Assembly (NCBI GenBank): GCA_950097035.1
Contig: CATNDT010000003.1
Location: 1-52,253 of the forward strand
Origin: an uncultured Oscillibacter sp.
Lineage (GTDB): Bacteria > Bacillota > Clostridia > Oscillospirales > Oscillospiraceae
Length of the DNA: 52,253 nt
Direction: 5' to 3'
Part shown: positions 8,188 to 18,077 of the stretch, piece after piece
How the letters are laid out: every line of letters starts with the position of its first letter
Numbering within the stretch: position 1 is the first letter of the stretch
Made by a program: the position numbers and the translations under genes
The notes under the pieces: generated by a model
Databases searched by the model: none
The model's input: the letters and a program-made list of their open reading frames with translations, nothing else
What the model was told of the DNA's origin: nothing

Positions 8188-9570
8188 TCAAAAAGACTGT
8201 TCTACCGAAGCGCCACCCTTGAAGGTGATATGCAGGCGGCCTGTGTTCTCTACCGTGACCTTCTCCAGGATACAGCGGGCGATACCATCATGATAGCGCT
8301 CCAATTGACACGGAAGCTGGTTAGCTGATTGCGGAAGTTTACGGCGTTTTTCCAGGAGTTTGCGGAATGGTTCCGCGCTGTGATCCCAGTTCCGGTTGTC
8401 CGCATATTGTACGATCAAATCAACGATATTGGCGTCCATCTGCTTTTGCTGTGAGACAAGGGCCTGCCTTCGTTCAGTGATACCCAGTTTCTCGAAAGGG
8501 GCAAGAAGGTATTCCTGTTGATGGAGCATCTCATTGATTCCAGCCACTAAGGCCCGGTGCAGGTCAATTTCATCAATAGTCGGAGAATCGGCGCAGACTT
8601 TTGTCCCATTTTTGAGCCTATTCTGACAGCGCCACACAATACGGGTTTTGCCATTTCGTTTCCATGTGCAACGGCGATAGGGGGCGCCGCACATTCCACA
8701 AAATAGTACTCCGGACAATGCATATTTACTGGAATAGATTTTCTTTTCCAGAAGAGGCTCAGGAGTCTCTTCCGTGCCCCTTGCCGCAGTACGTCGGGCC
8801 GTCTCTTTTTGGGCAAGTGAAAAGGCCTCCCGAGAAATGATGGCGGGATGACAGTTTTTCACCAGATATTGTGGAAGTTCTCCACGATTTATCTTTTGGC
8901 GTTTTGAAATGGGATCGGTAGTATAGGTTTTTTGGAGCAATGCGTCTCCTGTATACTTTTCATTTTTGAGAATGTTTTGAATCGAAGGAACGGACCACTC
9001 CGTCAGCCCCATTTTTGTAGAAATCTTTTCTTCTTCAAGCATGTGCTTGATTGCTTTGAGGCTGTGGCCCGCTAAGTACGCATCAAAAATCCTCCTGACG
9101 ATGGCGGCCTCTTCCGGCACGATTTCCGGCTTTCCATCTTCACCCTTTCGGTACCCCAGCCAGCGCTTGTATTGGTATCGGACCTTGCCGTCTCGAAATG
9201 CGGCACGGACACCCCATTTGACCCGGCTGCTGGTGGCTTCACTTTCAGCCTGTGAGTTTGCTCCGGGCATAGCCAGGAAAAACTCACTGTCCATTTGAGA
9301 GGTATCCAGCCGTTCGGTCTCAAACATCACGGGGATTTGCAGGCCCTTCAGCAACCGGACATAGAGCAGACAATCTTCAGTATTCCTGGCAAAACGGGAG
9401 TTGGACTCAATCTTATCAAGATAATATGCCCTCTGTGCCTGATAGCTGTTCTGCTGGGCCTCCTGACTGGTGGAGACACGGCAATATGCTGCTATACGCA
9501 GCTTTTCAGTTCGAGCCTGGGCCTCGGCGACTCTTGCGGGAATTTCAATAATCTCTCTTTGATTACCCAT
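8188..9570 (-). pseudogene. Large serine recombinase with internal deletion in resolvase domain
   Basis: AAYCRVSTSQEAQQNSYQAQRAYYLDKIESN|SRFARNTEDCLLYVRLLKGLQIPVMFE: ~50 residues normally between (DEGxSGTSxxxRxxF...D) absent; C-terminal recombinase and zinc-ribbon regions present. Confidence 0.8.
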
Positions 9571-9911
9571 GCTGAGTCCCCCAGCGTTGATGTGTTGCTA
9601 AAAATGACTGGATCAATGAGTAATAAAACTCCGGATGAAGCCAGGCGCAAAAGGCGCAGGCGATCTCCGGGTGTGCATAGGTGCCTCCATTCTTTCCCAG
9701 CACAGGGCTGCTCCGGCTGCTCGGATATGGATGGACTGGTAGGTCGAGGAATCCCGGTTTCTGCGTCCAGTTGATAGCGGTCATACAGCATTTCGTCATA
9801 CCGTGCAAATTCCAAGTCAGAGATAACGCCTTGCTGCAAGAGGTCCTTTAAAATCACTTCTTTGGAGAAAATATAGGAGACTTGGTTTTTTGTCCGTTGT
9901 TCGTCGCTCAT
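9492..9911 (-). CDS. SHOCT-like small protein upstream of recombinase
   Basis: MSDEQRTKNQVSYIFSKEVILKDLLQQGVISDLEFARYDEMLYDRY. Confidence 0.55.
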   Translation of the reverse strand: MSDEQRTKNQVSYIFSKEVILKDLLQQGVISDLEFARYDEMLYDRYQLDAETGIPRPTSPSISEQPEQPCAGKEWRHLCTPGDRLRLLRLASSGVLLLIDPVIFSNTSTLGDSAWVIKERLLKFPQESPRPRLELKSCV

Positions 9912-10145
9912 GGAAGGTTTACCTCCGCAAATCATATTAACCCCATTATAGATGATTTCAGCGTTATTGAAAAGCGGCTACGGTCAAATATTTCATATTT
10001 GTGGAGTTTAAAAGAGTCATCTTGTTTGGAATTCGACGTATGAGTGGAGTTCACCACTCGGGCTGCCGCAAAGCCACGTCCACATGAAATAGCGAAACAT
10101 CATAGATAGTTGTATTCTTTGTCCATCAAAAGATAAGTTACAAAG

Positions 10146-11792
10146 TCATTGCAGTTCTTCATCGGTATCAATATCATCATATAAATCATCAAATTCTTCA
10201 AAGTACACGTTAGTATTTCCAACAAGCGCATCAATTGCTTCAACGCGCTCCTTCCACTTGACCTTATCTTCCTCAACAAGTTCGTCATAAGCATCAGATA
10301 CAAAATCATAAAGCATACTGTTTGAATTTTTATCAGTAATCAACTCGTTTAAAAATTCAGGTATGTCACATTGCTCAAATGGCAGGGCTGATAACTCATT
10401 TGAGAATTTAGCGGCGGGTAATTTACTGCCCTCCTGGATGAGATACCAAAGCAATTCCTTTTTTGACTGCTCAATTCGCTTCAATAAATCATATAAATCA
10501 TCCCCGTAATAACTATTTAAGGCGAAGCTTGCCACGGATCTACTGTTTAGCTCATAGGCAAAGATGTTTAATTTATGGGATAATTTTATGATATGCTTAT
10601 AAAATATATGGGATGTTTGTCCGACTGCCTTACCGTATAGATGCTTAACAGCATCATCAAAATTTTCCTTGCTGATGTCTGAACCGAAATCCCTCAATAT
10701 TCTCAACTCAAGATTGTTATCATTACTATAACTGTATCTGTGGTACCTTGCTTTTAAATAAAAAGTCGTCAACGCTTTTAACAGCTTTTTACCGGTTGGC
10801 TTGAGTTTCAAATCGTCCTTTTCAAGCAAAAAATCAGACATTGCCAAATGATTATGGCCATACAGCAGGTCGTTTATTTTTTTACGTTCCTCCTCATTGG
10901 TCACATCATATGCGTATAATTCGATCATCACCTTCAAGAGCCGTTCCATTCCCTGCGCGGCCTGATATAAAGAGGTGAACAGGTAATCTGTTATGATAAA
11001 GCTATAGGTATCATCCACTTTTGTTACAGTGACACGATTGATGTCCTCAATTGCTTTCCAAATCTGAACGCCCGCAATTTCTACTTCTTTCACGAGAGAA
11101 AAATTCATTTCAAGAATTCCGCGATCTGAATCGCTCTTCCCCTCGACAAACTGCAGCTGGGAAGCTGAATGGATAATTGTTGACTGTCGCGTAGAAAATA
11201 AAGTGTCCCTATAACCGTCGATCCCGTAGGGGAAATTGTCGTAGCTGACACGGAATCCCATGGCCGACGCGGCTTCGTAATACTGAAACGGCTCCTCCTC
11301 GGCTTGACCAAACGCAGTAATCAAGTCATACTCAACGCTGAAGCAACGGATCAGGGATTTCCAAAATTGCTTGCGCGCATCGGTGGACGCTACATTGATT
11401 GACGTCATGCCGATATATGCGCCAATCTCTTCATGCAGGCGTGTATCGATTCGTTTGGCAATATTAGTGTCTATATCTTCAAGGAGGAAAACAAAAAGAT
11501 TATCCTTATACTGCTCCTGGCTCCTTTTTACAGTACATAAATCATTTCGAATCAAATATGGCGTTATATCTTCAAAAATATGATAATCAGTAATATCGCC
11601 CAGAGAAATGATGATTTTTCTTGGATTACACATGACCTCTTTGCCACTAAAGACACTTTTAAAAACTGTGTTTCCATAAAAACTGTCTTCAATTCTACCG
11701 CTGTCGAATATAAAAGCAATGATCGCGTTATCTTTTGTGTCTGATTTATTCATGTCCCTCACAGCTTCCTTTACCATAGAGTGAATGATCAT
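10146..11792 (-). CDS. Uncharacterised 548-aa protein, possible HEPN-like segment
   Basis: Long AT-rich ORF in an island between recombinase and IS3; contains QGMERLLKVMIELYAYD..KKINDLLYGHNHLAMSDFLLE. Confidence 0.8.
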   Translation of the reverse strand: MIIHSMVKEAVRDMNKSDTKDNAIIAFIFDSGRIEDSFYGNTVFKSVFSGKEVMCNPRKIIISLGDITDYHIFEDITPYLIRNDLCTVKRSQEQYKDNLFVFLLEDIDTNIAKRIDTRLHEEIGAYIGMTSINVASTDARKQFWKSLIRCFSVEYDLITAFGQAEEEPFQYYEAASAMGFRVSYDNFPYGIDGYRDTLFSTRQSTIIHSASQLQFVEGKSDSDRGILEMNFSLVKEVEIAGVQIWKAIEDINRVTVTKVDDTYSFIITDYLFTSLYQAAQGMERLLKVMIELYAYDVTNEEERKKINDLLYGHNHLAMSDFLLEKDDLKLKPTGKKLLKALTTFYLKARYHRYSYSNDNNLELRILRDFGSDISKENFDDAVKHLYGKAVGQTSHIFYKHIIKLSHKLNIFAYELNSRSVASFALNSYYGDDLYDLLKRIEQSKKELLWYLIQEGSKLPAAKFSNELSALPFEQCDIPEFLNELITDKNSNSMLYDFVSDAYDELVEEDKVKWKERVEAIDALVGNTNVYFEEFDDLYDDIDTDEELQ

Positions 11793-11979
11793 CCAATTAT
11801 TTGTCTTATATATGGCAGTACGGCAAAATGAGCTACAAAGAATTGGATAGAGCCAACATAGTTTTACTAATTAATTATACCAAATCTGTCCTCAATGTGC
11901 AACAGTTGTCAAATTTCTGGTCTGTGCTACGCTTTGCATGATATACTGGAGCAAATTATACGAGAGGAAGTCATGATCC

Positions 11980-13113
11980 ATGGCCTGTTCAGATCAAGAA
12001 AAAGCCGACATTATTGCGCAGTACAAACAAGGAAGCTCTGCACAGAATCTAAGTGCAAAATATGGAGTGAGTGAGCGTACGATTTATCGCTGGGCACAGA
12101 TATGCGGTGAAATGAATCCCGGTGAAAAGCAAACCTTTACAGCTAAAGAATATGATAGGCTTCTTCGCCGTGTTAACAAACTGGAAAATATCATTTCCAT
12201 ATTGAAGGCGGTCAACTGTACTGTTCATGCTCCATTGAAAAAGAAACTGTGCGAATTAGAGTTACTTTACGACCAGTATGATGTCCACACACTTTGTGAG
12301 GCATTGGATGTTTCTTGCGGCACATTTTATAATCGCATCCTCTGTAATAAACGTGGGAATGCGTGGTTTGAGAAACGAAGGGAAGAATACTGTATCCTGA
12401 TTCGGGAAGTATTTGATGAATACCGCCAAGTGTTGGGTGCGGAGAAAATCCGTACAATCCTCGTTCAGCGTGGACACCAGGTCAGCACAGAATATGTGGC
12501 AAGATTGATGAAAGAGATGGGGGTGGCCAGCATCCGCAGTATTGCGAAACAGGACTACATAAAACTCAACGCGCCAGAGAAGAAACGAAACATTCTCCGT
12601 CAGCGATTTCAGGCAGATAGGCCCAACCAGATTTGGGTCAGCGATGTCACTTGCTTCAAGCTGGGAGAACGCTACTTATACACTTGTGTGATTTTGGACT
12701 TGTTTTCCCGCAAGATTGTCGCATATAACGTATCTAAGAAAAACAGTACCCAACTGATCACTTCTACATTTAAAATTGCATGGGAGCAGCACAGTCCAGA
12801 CGATGGCCTCATTTTTCACAGCGATCGAGGAGCCCAATATACCGCTTATCGGTTTAGACAATTGCTTCATGAGCGATCCGTAGAACAGTCTTTCTCCAAT
12901 TCAGGGAAGCCTCACGATAATGCAGTTGCCGAATCTTTCTTTGCCACACTTAAAGAGGAAGATCTATATCGAAAGGATTACACATCGGAAGCAGCCTTCA
13001 AGCGTGGCCTTACCGCCTACATCGAGTTTTATAACACGCAGCGGCCCCATCGTACACTGAAAAACCAAACGCCATGTCAGGTAGAGGAGCTGTTCGTGAG
13101 TAACAGCCAATAA
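11980..13113 (+). mobile_element. IS3-family transposase (single fused ORF: HTH + DDE)
   Basis: HTH KYGVSERTIYRWAQ; DDE/rve domain WVSDVTCFKLGERYLYTCVILDLFSRKIVAY, HSDRGAQYTA, AVAESFFATLKEE, FYNTQRPHRTL. Confidence 0.92.
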
Positions 13114-13130
13114 AAGTGTTAAGAGGATGT

Positions 13131-13160
13131 CAGCGGGGTTCGAATCCCTCTAATCACACG
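13131..13160 (+). pseudogene. Possible tRNA 3' remnant (T-arm + acceptor strand)
   Basis: GCGGGGTTCGAATCCCTCTAATCACA directly following the IS3 transposase 3' end; no matching 5' part upstream. Confidence 0.4.
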
Positions 13161-13261
13161 TTTTGCTCTCTGATTTTGAACTGTTTGCCATTGCTTAGTG
13201 ACACATGGCACCCGGAGTCGAAAAAGCATGTAGCCCTTGAAACACAAGAGCTACAGACAAA

Positions 13262-13326
13262 GAATGACCCTACCCAATACGAGCAACTGACAACAGTTTG
13301 TTCAGATTGGGCAGGGTCGTTCATTT
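13262..13326 (-). terminator. Imperfect hairpin downstream of tRNA-Leu
   Basis: gaatgaccctacccaata...gattgggcagggtcgttc long imperfect inverted repeat. Confidence 0.6.
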
Positions 13327-13411
13327 TGGTACGGGTAGTGGGACTCGAACCCACAAGCCTTGCGGCACTGGAACCTAAATCCAGCATGTTTACCAGTTTC
13401 ATCATACCCGC
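13327..13411 (-). tRNA. tRNA-Leu (anticodon UAG)
   Basis: GCGGGTATGATGAAACTGGTAAACATGCTGGATTTAGGTTCCAGTGCCGCAAGGCTTGTGGGTTCGAGTCCCACTACCCGTACCA; cloverleaf with encoded CCA. Confidence 0.95.
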
Positions 13412-13540
13412 GTATAAGGACGGCAGGGGTGCCTGCTGCTGTTTTTATCTTCTGCTTTTATACTGCGGCCCAATGTGTGACCCGCAGTATAGCTAAAATG
13501 CACCCCAAGTCAAGTACAAAATAAGCTGACCCATATCAGT

Positions 13541-14695
13541 AGTAGTGATCCAGTTATCAATCGAGCGCTGGGCATCCGCGAAGGAACACTAACCGGGAAT
13601 TTCACGGGAGAGTTCGTCCTTCATGTGTCCGAAAAAGCTTTCCTGGGGAGCGTTATCCCAGCAGTTGCCTCTGCGGGACATAGATTGCCGCAAAGCCCGG
13701 TTCTTCAGTAGCTGAATGAATTTCACACAAGTGTAGTGGCATCCCTGGTCACTGTGGAGGATTGTCTTTTCATTCAGTGAAATGCCATGGTGTTTCACCA
13801 GCTTCTCCACGGTTTCCAGTACAAAATCCACCTCAAGGGACTGACTGAGCGTGTAAGACAGGACCTGCTTGATGCAGGCGTCCAAAATGGTGGAGGGATA
13901 GCAATGGGTATCGCCCAGCGGAAGGTAGGTGATGTCGGTTAACAAGATGCTCCGGGGACCATGGGCCTCAAACTCACGGTTTACGAGGTTTTCCGCCGTA
14001 TTGCTTGTTCGGATGGCTTTTTGCAGTCTGCGATGGGGATTCGCCTTGCGAACAGGGCAGAAAAGTTTGTATTTCCGCATGAGGCGCCGGATCTTTTTGG
14101 GATTCATCCGAATTCCGATGTGCAGCAGCCGTATATGGATGCCCCGAACGCCTTTGTCGTAACCACGGAACCGGTAAGCGCCCAGGATTCGTTGGAAATC
14201 CGCCTGGTTCCGTTCTTCCCGCTCTTGCCGGATTCGCTCCGCTTTCAGCCGGCCATAATATCTGGACCGGGAAACTCCGGCCATATCGCACAACTCGGTC
14301 ACTGTGAGAACGAGGTACACAATTTCATTCTGAAGACGCTGCTCACTCTCCCGGCGGGACATTTTCTCCAGCTGGGCGCTGTTGAAATGTTCTTTGCTGA
14401 CGCGCATCCGTGATTTTGCTTTGCCTTTGAGCCCCTCGGGGGTTTTGGCGGCGCGGCGGATGCGCTTTTTGATGTTATGGACACGCTCAGAGCCCAGAAC
14501 TTCCGGATCATAGCCCAGCTTTCGGAAGGCTGTGTTTCCAGTGCAGCCTTCTATACTCAGACGCCAGAACTCCTTTTTGAACGCCAAAGTAAAGGAGATT
14601 TGCTCCGCCGTCACTCGTTCGGTGTACGGGTTCGCCCGCAGCATTGCTATTACTTCAGGACTGCAAACCTTTTTGTACTCATAGGGCACCTCCAT
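13541..14695 (-). mobile_element. IS3-family transposase, degenerate (in-frame stop and 3' truncation)
   Basis: ILLTDITYLPLGDTHCYPSTILDACIKQVLSY, HSDQGCHYT, NAPQESFFGHMKDELSREIPG*CSFADAQRSIDNWI: homology continues in frame beyond TAG, then ends. Confidence 0.85.
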
Positions 14696-14791
14696 CGCGG
14701 CAATTTATCATACCACCCCGGGGTCCCATGGGTCAACTTGCTGTCCGCTTCCTGGGGTACAGTTTAAGCAGGATAAAACATAATGTGGCAG

Positions 14792-14992
14792 TTACTTATG
14801 TCTGTGCTCGAGCTTATCAGTTATGGCTCCATCCTTGTTAATGTGCTTTGTTGCCTTGATAATAGAACCATCTGGCTGTTCAAAAATCTTCGTAACGCGG
14901 GCGGTATGCTTTCCTGCCCAAGTCTGCGTTTTGTCTGGTTTCCTGGTTGGAAATGCTGGTAAACCGCATTCCTTCTTTATCAGCTTTCCCAT
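14792..14992 (-). CDS. Small hypothetical protein
   Basis: 66-aa ORF MGKLIKKECGLPAFPTRKPDKTQTWAGKHTARVTKIFEQPDGSIIKATKHINKDGAITDKLEHRHK; plausible composition only. Confidence 0.35.
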   Translation of the reverse strand: MGKLIKKECGLPAFPTRKPDKTQTWAGKHTARVTKIFEQPDGSIIKATKHINKDGAITDKLEHRHK

Positions 14993-15052
14993 TTGATATA
15001 CCGTCTATCTAAACACATATTTTCCCCCCAAACCTTTCACTGAGGTGACATC

Positions 15053-15091
15053 ACCTAAATCTCGCATGTCTACCAATTCCATCACAGGCGC
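15053..15091 (-). pseudogene. tRNA-Leu(UAG) 5' half remnant
   Basis: GCGCCTGTGATGGAATTGGTAGACATGCGAGATTTAGGT then non-tRNA sequence (GATGTCACC..). Confidence 0.85.
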
Positions 15092-15266
15092 ATAATCACA
15101 GCGGAGGATAAAGGCCCGCACGGTATTGCGCGGGAGAGGGCTTTGTGCTATGATAATAAAATGATGCGGAATTACTTTGCGCAGTATTATAGCACATCCC
15201 GGTTCCGGAAACAAGGAAAAATTGCCTGTTGCCTTTTTCAATTTTAGAAAAATGGGGGACACTTTT

Positions 15267-16169
15267 ATGACCACGCCCCGCGTTGCCGCAATTCACGATA
15301 TGTCCGGCTTTGGCCGCTGTTCTTTGACCGTTGCCATTCCCGTCTTGTCCGCTATGGGAGTGCAGTGCTGTCCGCTGCCCACCGCCTTTCTCTCTACCCA
15401 CACCGGTGGCTTTGCGGGATTTACCTTTTTGGATATGACGGACGAGATGCCCGGAGTGGTCCGCCACTGGAAAGAGCTGGGCCTGCACTTTGGCGGCATT
15501 TACAGCGGCTTTTTAGGCAGTGCCCGGCAAATTGGGATTGTGGAGAATTTTATTCGGGACTTTCGGGGGAACGGCGTGGTGGTGGTGGACCCTGTGATGG
15601 GAGATGACGGTGTGGTCTACCAGACCTACACGCCCCAGATGTGCGGCGGTATGGCGCGCCTTGCGGAGCGTGCGGATGTCATCACGCCCAATCTGACAGA
15701 GGCGGCGCTGCTGTTGGGCGTTTCCTACGGGGAGCTGGATGGCGGGGCCGAGAGCTGCCGCGCCGCGGCGGAAAAACTGAGCCTGGGGGGCAGGCGCTCT
15801 GTGGTGCTCACCGGCGTCTCTGTGGAGGCGGGTTCCACCGGGGCCATGTGCTTTGACGCAGCCACCGGGCGGACTGAGGCGATTCAGACCCGACGGGTGG
15901 ACAGGGATTTCCACGGTACGGGCGATGTGTTTTCCAGCGTGCTCACAGGGGCGCTGGTGCAGGGCAGGCAGCTGCCGGAGGCGGTGCGGGAGGCTGTGGA
16001 ATTTGTCCGCGCCTGCGCGGAGCGGACGGCGGCCTCGGATCTGCCCAGGCGGGAGGGCGTGGACTTTGAGCCGCTGCTGGGCCTGCTGGCGAAACCTGTA
16101 TCCTCTCCGCTGGAGGGGGTGGAGCAGGCGGATGCCCGTAATGTTTCTGAAGGCGGGGTGCGGTTATGA
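15267..16169 (+). CDS. pdxK: Pyridoxal/pyridoxamine kinase family protein
   Basis: AAIHDMSGFGRCSLTVAIPVLSAMGVQCCPLPTAFLSTHTGG; VVVDPVMGDDG; ITPNLTEAALLLG; GTGDVFSSVLTG. Confidence 0.88.
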   Translation: MTTPRVAAIHDMSGFGRCSLTVAIPVLSAMGVQCCPLPTAFLSTHTGGFAGFTFLDMTDEMPGVVRHWKELGLHFGGIYSGFLGSARQIGIVENFIRDFRGNGVVVVDPVMGDDGVVYQTYTPQMCGGMARLAERADVITPNLTEAALLLGVSYGELDGGAESCRAAAEKLSLGGRRSVVLTGVSVEAGSTGAMCFDAATGRTEAIQTRRVDRDFHGTGDVFSSVLTGALVQGRQLPEAVREAVEFVRACAERTAASDLPRREGVDFEPLLGLLAKPVSSPLEGVEQADARNVSEGGVRL

Positions 16170-16789
16170 GTGAGGAGATGCGAACCTTTGGCTATCTGTG
16201 CCCCAAGTGCGGCAAAACGGTGATGGCCGCCCGGTCGGTCTTTGCGCTGGAGGCCTCCAACGCGGAGATCGAGTGCGCCTGCGGAGACTCCGCCCTGCGG
16301 GTGGAGTTCGACGGGGAGAACTACCGGCTCTATGTGCCCTGCGGGCTGTGCGGACAGACGCATACGGCGGTTTGCGGGCCGGAGCGGGTTTTGCGAAACG
16401 CCACGGCCTTAGGCTGTGCGAAGACCCGGCAGTTTTGCGCCTTCATCGGCCCGGAGGGGACCGTGGAAAAGAATTTGCGGGAGCTGACGATTCTGGCAGA
16501 AAAGGAGCGCCGGCGGGACGGGGAGGACCCGGAGGCCTTTTTGGACAGTGTGATCATGTACGAGGTCCTGTCGGAATTGAAGGAGATCGCCGCCCGGAAA
16601 GATGGAATTACCTGCGGCTGCGGCAGCATACAATACGGCATGGAGATTCGCCGCTCTGCAGTGGACCTCGTCTGCCGGCGCTGCGGCGCCAAGCTGCGGG
16701 TGCCGGCCGCCACAGACCGGGACCTGGACGACCTTTGCTGTCATATGAGGCTTGTTATTCCCGGCGGGACCCGCACGGAAAGGAATTGA
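16166..16789 (+). CDS. Conserved hypothetical protein with multiple Cys pairs (zinc-ribbon-like)
   Basis: CPKCG, CACG, CGLCG, CGCG, CRRCG motifs; start overlaps upstream stop (ATGA). Confidence 0.75.
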   Translation: MSEEMRTFGYLCPKCGKTVMAARSVFALEASNAEIECACGDSALRVEFDGENYRLYVPCGLCGQTHTAVCGPERVLRNATALGCAKTRQFCAFIGPEGTVEKNLRELTILAEKERRRDGEDPEAFLDSVIMYEVLSELKEIAARKDGITCGCGSIQYGMEIRRSAVDLVCRRCGAKLRVPAATDRDLDDLCCHMRLVIPGGTRTERN

Positions 16790-16793
16790 AGGT

Positions 16794-17957
16794 ATGATTG
16801 CCCTGTTCTCCCATCTCTTTATTCACCCGGACGGCCGGGAAGAGGGAGAGCTCCGCAAGGCCTACGGAGTTCTCTGCGGCGCGGTGGGTGTGGCGCTGAA
16901 TGTCCTGTTGTTTTTGGGCAAATTTCTGGCGGGCAGGGTGGCCGGCTCCATCGCCATCACGGCCGATGCGTTTAACAACCTCTCAGATGCCGGCTCCTCC
17001 TTTATCACCCTCCTGGGCTTTCAGCTGGCCGGGCAAAAGGCCGACGCGGACCATCCCTTTGGCCACGGACGGATGGAGTATCTATCCGGGCTGGCGGTGG
17101 CTATGCTGATTTTGCTGATGGGGTTTGAGCTGCTGCAGTCCTCGGTGGGGAAGATACTGCACCCGGAGCCGGTGGAGGCAAGTGTTCTGGTGGGTGTTAT
17201 CCTGTGCGTTTCCATTGGGGTAAAGCTGTACATGGCCTTTTACAACTGGCGGCTGGGCCGGCGGCTGGACTCCGCCGCCATGCGGGCCACCGCCATGGAT
17301 TCTCTCTGTGACAGCGCCGCCACCGCCGTAGTGCTGGCGGCCACGCTGGTGGGCCACTTCACCAGCTGGATGATCGACGGGTGGTGCGGGCTGCTGGTGG
17401 CGCTGTTTATCCTCTGGTCCGGCGCGAAGGCGGTGAAGGAGACGGTGGACCCTCTGCTTGGCACGCCGCCGACCCACGAGTTTGTCTCCCGTATCCGGGA
17501 GCTGGTGATGGCCCGGCCGGAGATCATCGGCGTCCACGACCTGATCGTCCACGACTACGGTCCCGGACGGGTGATGATCTCCCTCCATGCGGAGGTCCCC
17601 GCAAATCAGGATGTGCTGGCCCTGCACGACGGGATCGACAATGTGGAGCGGGAGCTGCGGGAGAAGCTGGGCTGCGAGGCGGTCATTCACATGGACCCGG
17701 TGGTCACAGACGACGGCGTGACAGAGGAGACCCGGCAGCGGGTGGCGGATCTGGTCCGCTGTATTGACGATGAGATCACCATTCACGATTTCCGCCTGGT
17801 ATCCGGACCAACCCACACCAACGTGATTTTTGACGCGGTGGTGCCCTATGACTTTCGCCTTACGGACCAGGCGGTGGAGGAGAAGATCCGCACCGCCGTC
17901 CGGGCTCTGGACGGGACGTACTATGCGGTGGTTCACGTAGAACGGTCCTATACTTGA
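16794..17957 (+). CDS. Cation diffusion facilitator (CDF) transporter
   Basis: GSIAITADAFNNLSDAGSSFITLLGFQLAGQKADADHPFGHGRMEYLSGL. Confidence 0.94.
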   Translation: MIALFSHLFIHPDGREEGELRKAYGVLCGAVGVALNVLLFLGKFLAGRVAGSIAITADAFNNLSDAGSSFITLLGFQLAGQKADADHPFGHGRMEYLSGLAVAMLILLMGFELLQSSVGKILHPEPVEASVLVGVILCVSIGVKLYMAFYNWRLGRRLDSAAMRATAMDSLCDSAATAVVLAATLVGHFTSWMIDGWCGLLVALFILWSGAKAVKETVDPLLGTPPTHEFVSRIRELVMARPEIIGVHDLIVHDYGPGRVMISLHAEVPANQDVLALHDGIDNVERELREKLGCEAVIHMDPVVTDDGVTEETRQRVADLVRCIDDEITIHDFRLVSGPTHTNVIFDAVVPYDFRLTDQAVEEKIRTAVRALDGTYYAVVHVERSYT

Positions 17958-18077
17958 AGGATATATTGGCCTTTTTGCCTTGTATAGCGGAAAACAAGGC
18001 GCTTTTGCAGGCGCTCTTCATATTTTTGTGCCCTTTGGGCAACCTATGGAAAATCCATCAAAACGAGGTGGCTTTCC

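Noticed and set aside
13154-13405. 83-aa minus ORF (MMKLVNMLDLGSS...)
   Set aside because: Reads through the tRNA-Leu gene and its downstream hairpin; not protein coding.
15005-15274. 89-aa minus ORF containing VMELVDMRDLGD
   Set aside because: Mostly the tRNA-Leu 5' half and intergenic sequence; the motif is the translated tRNA.
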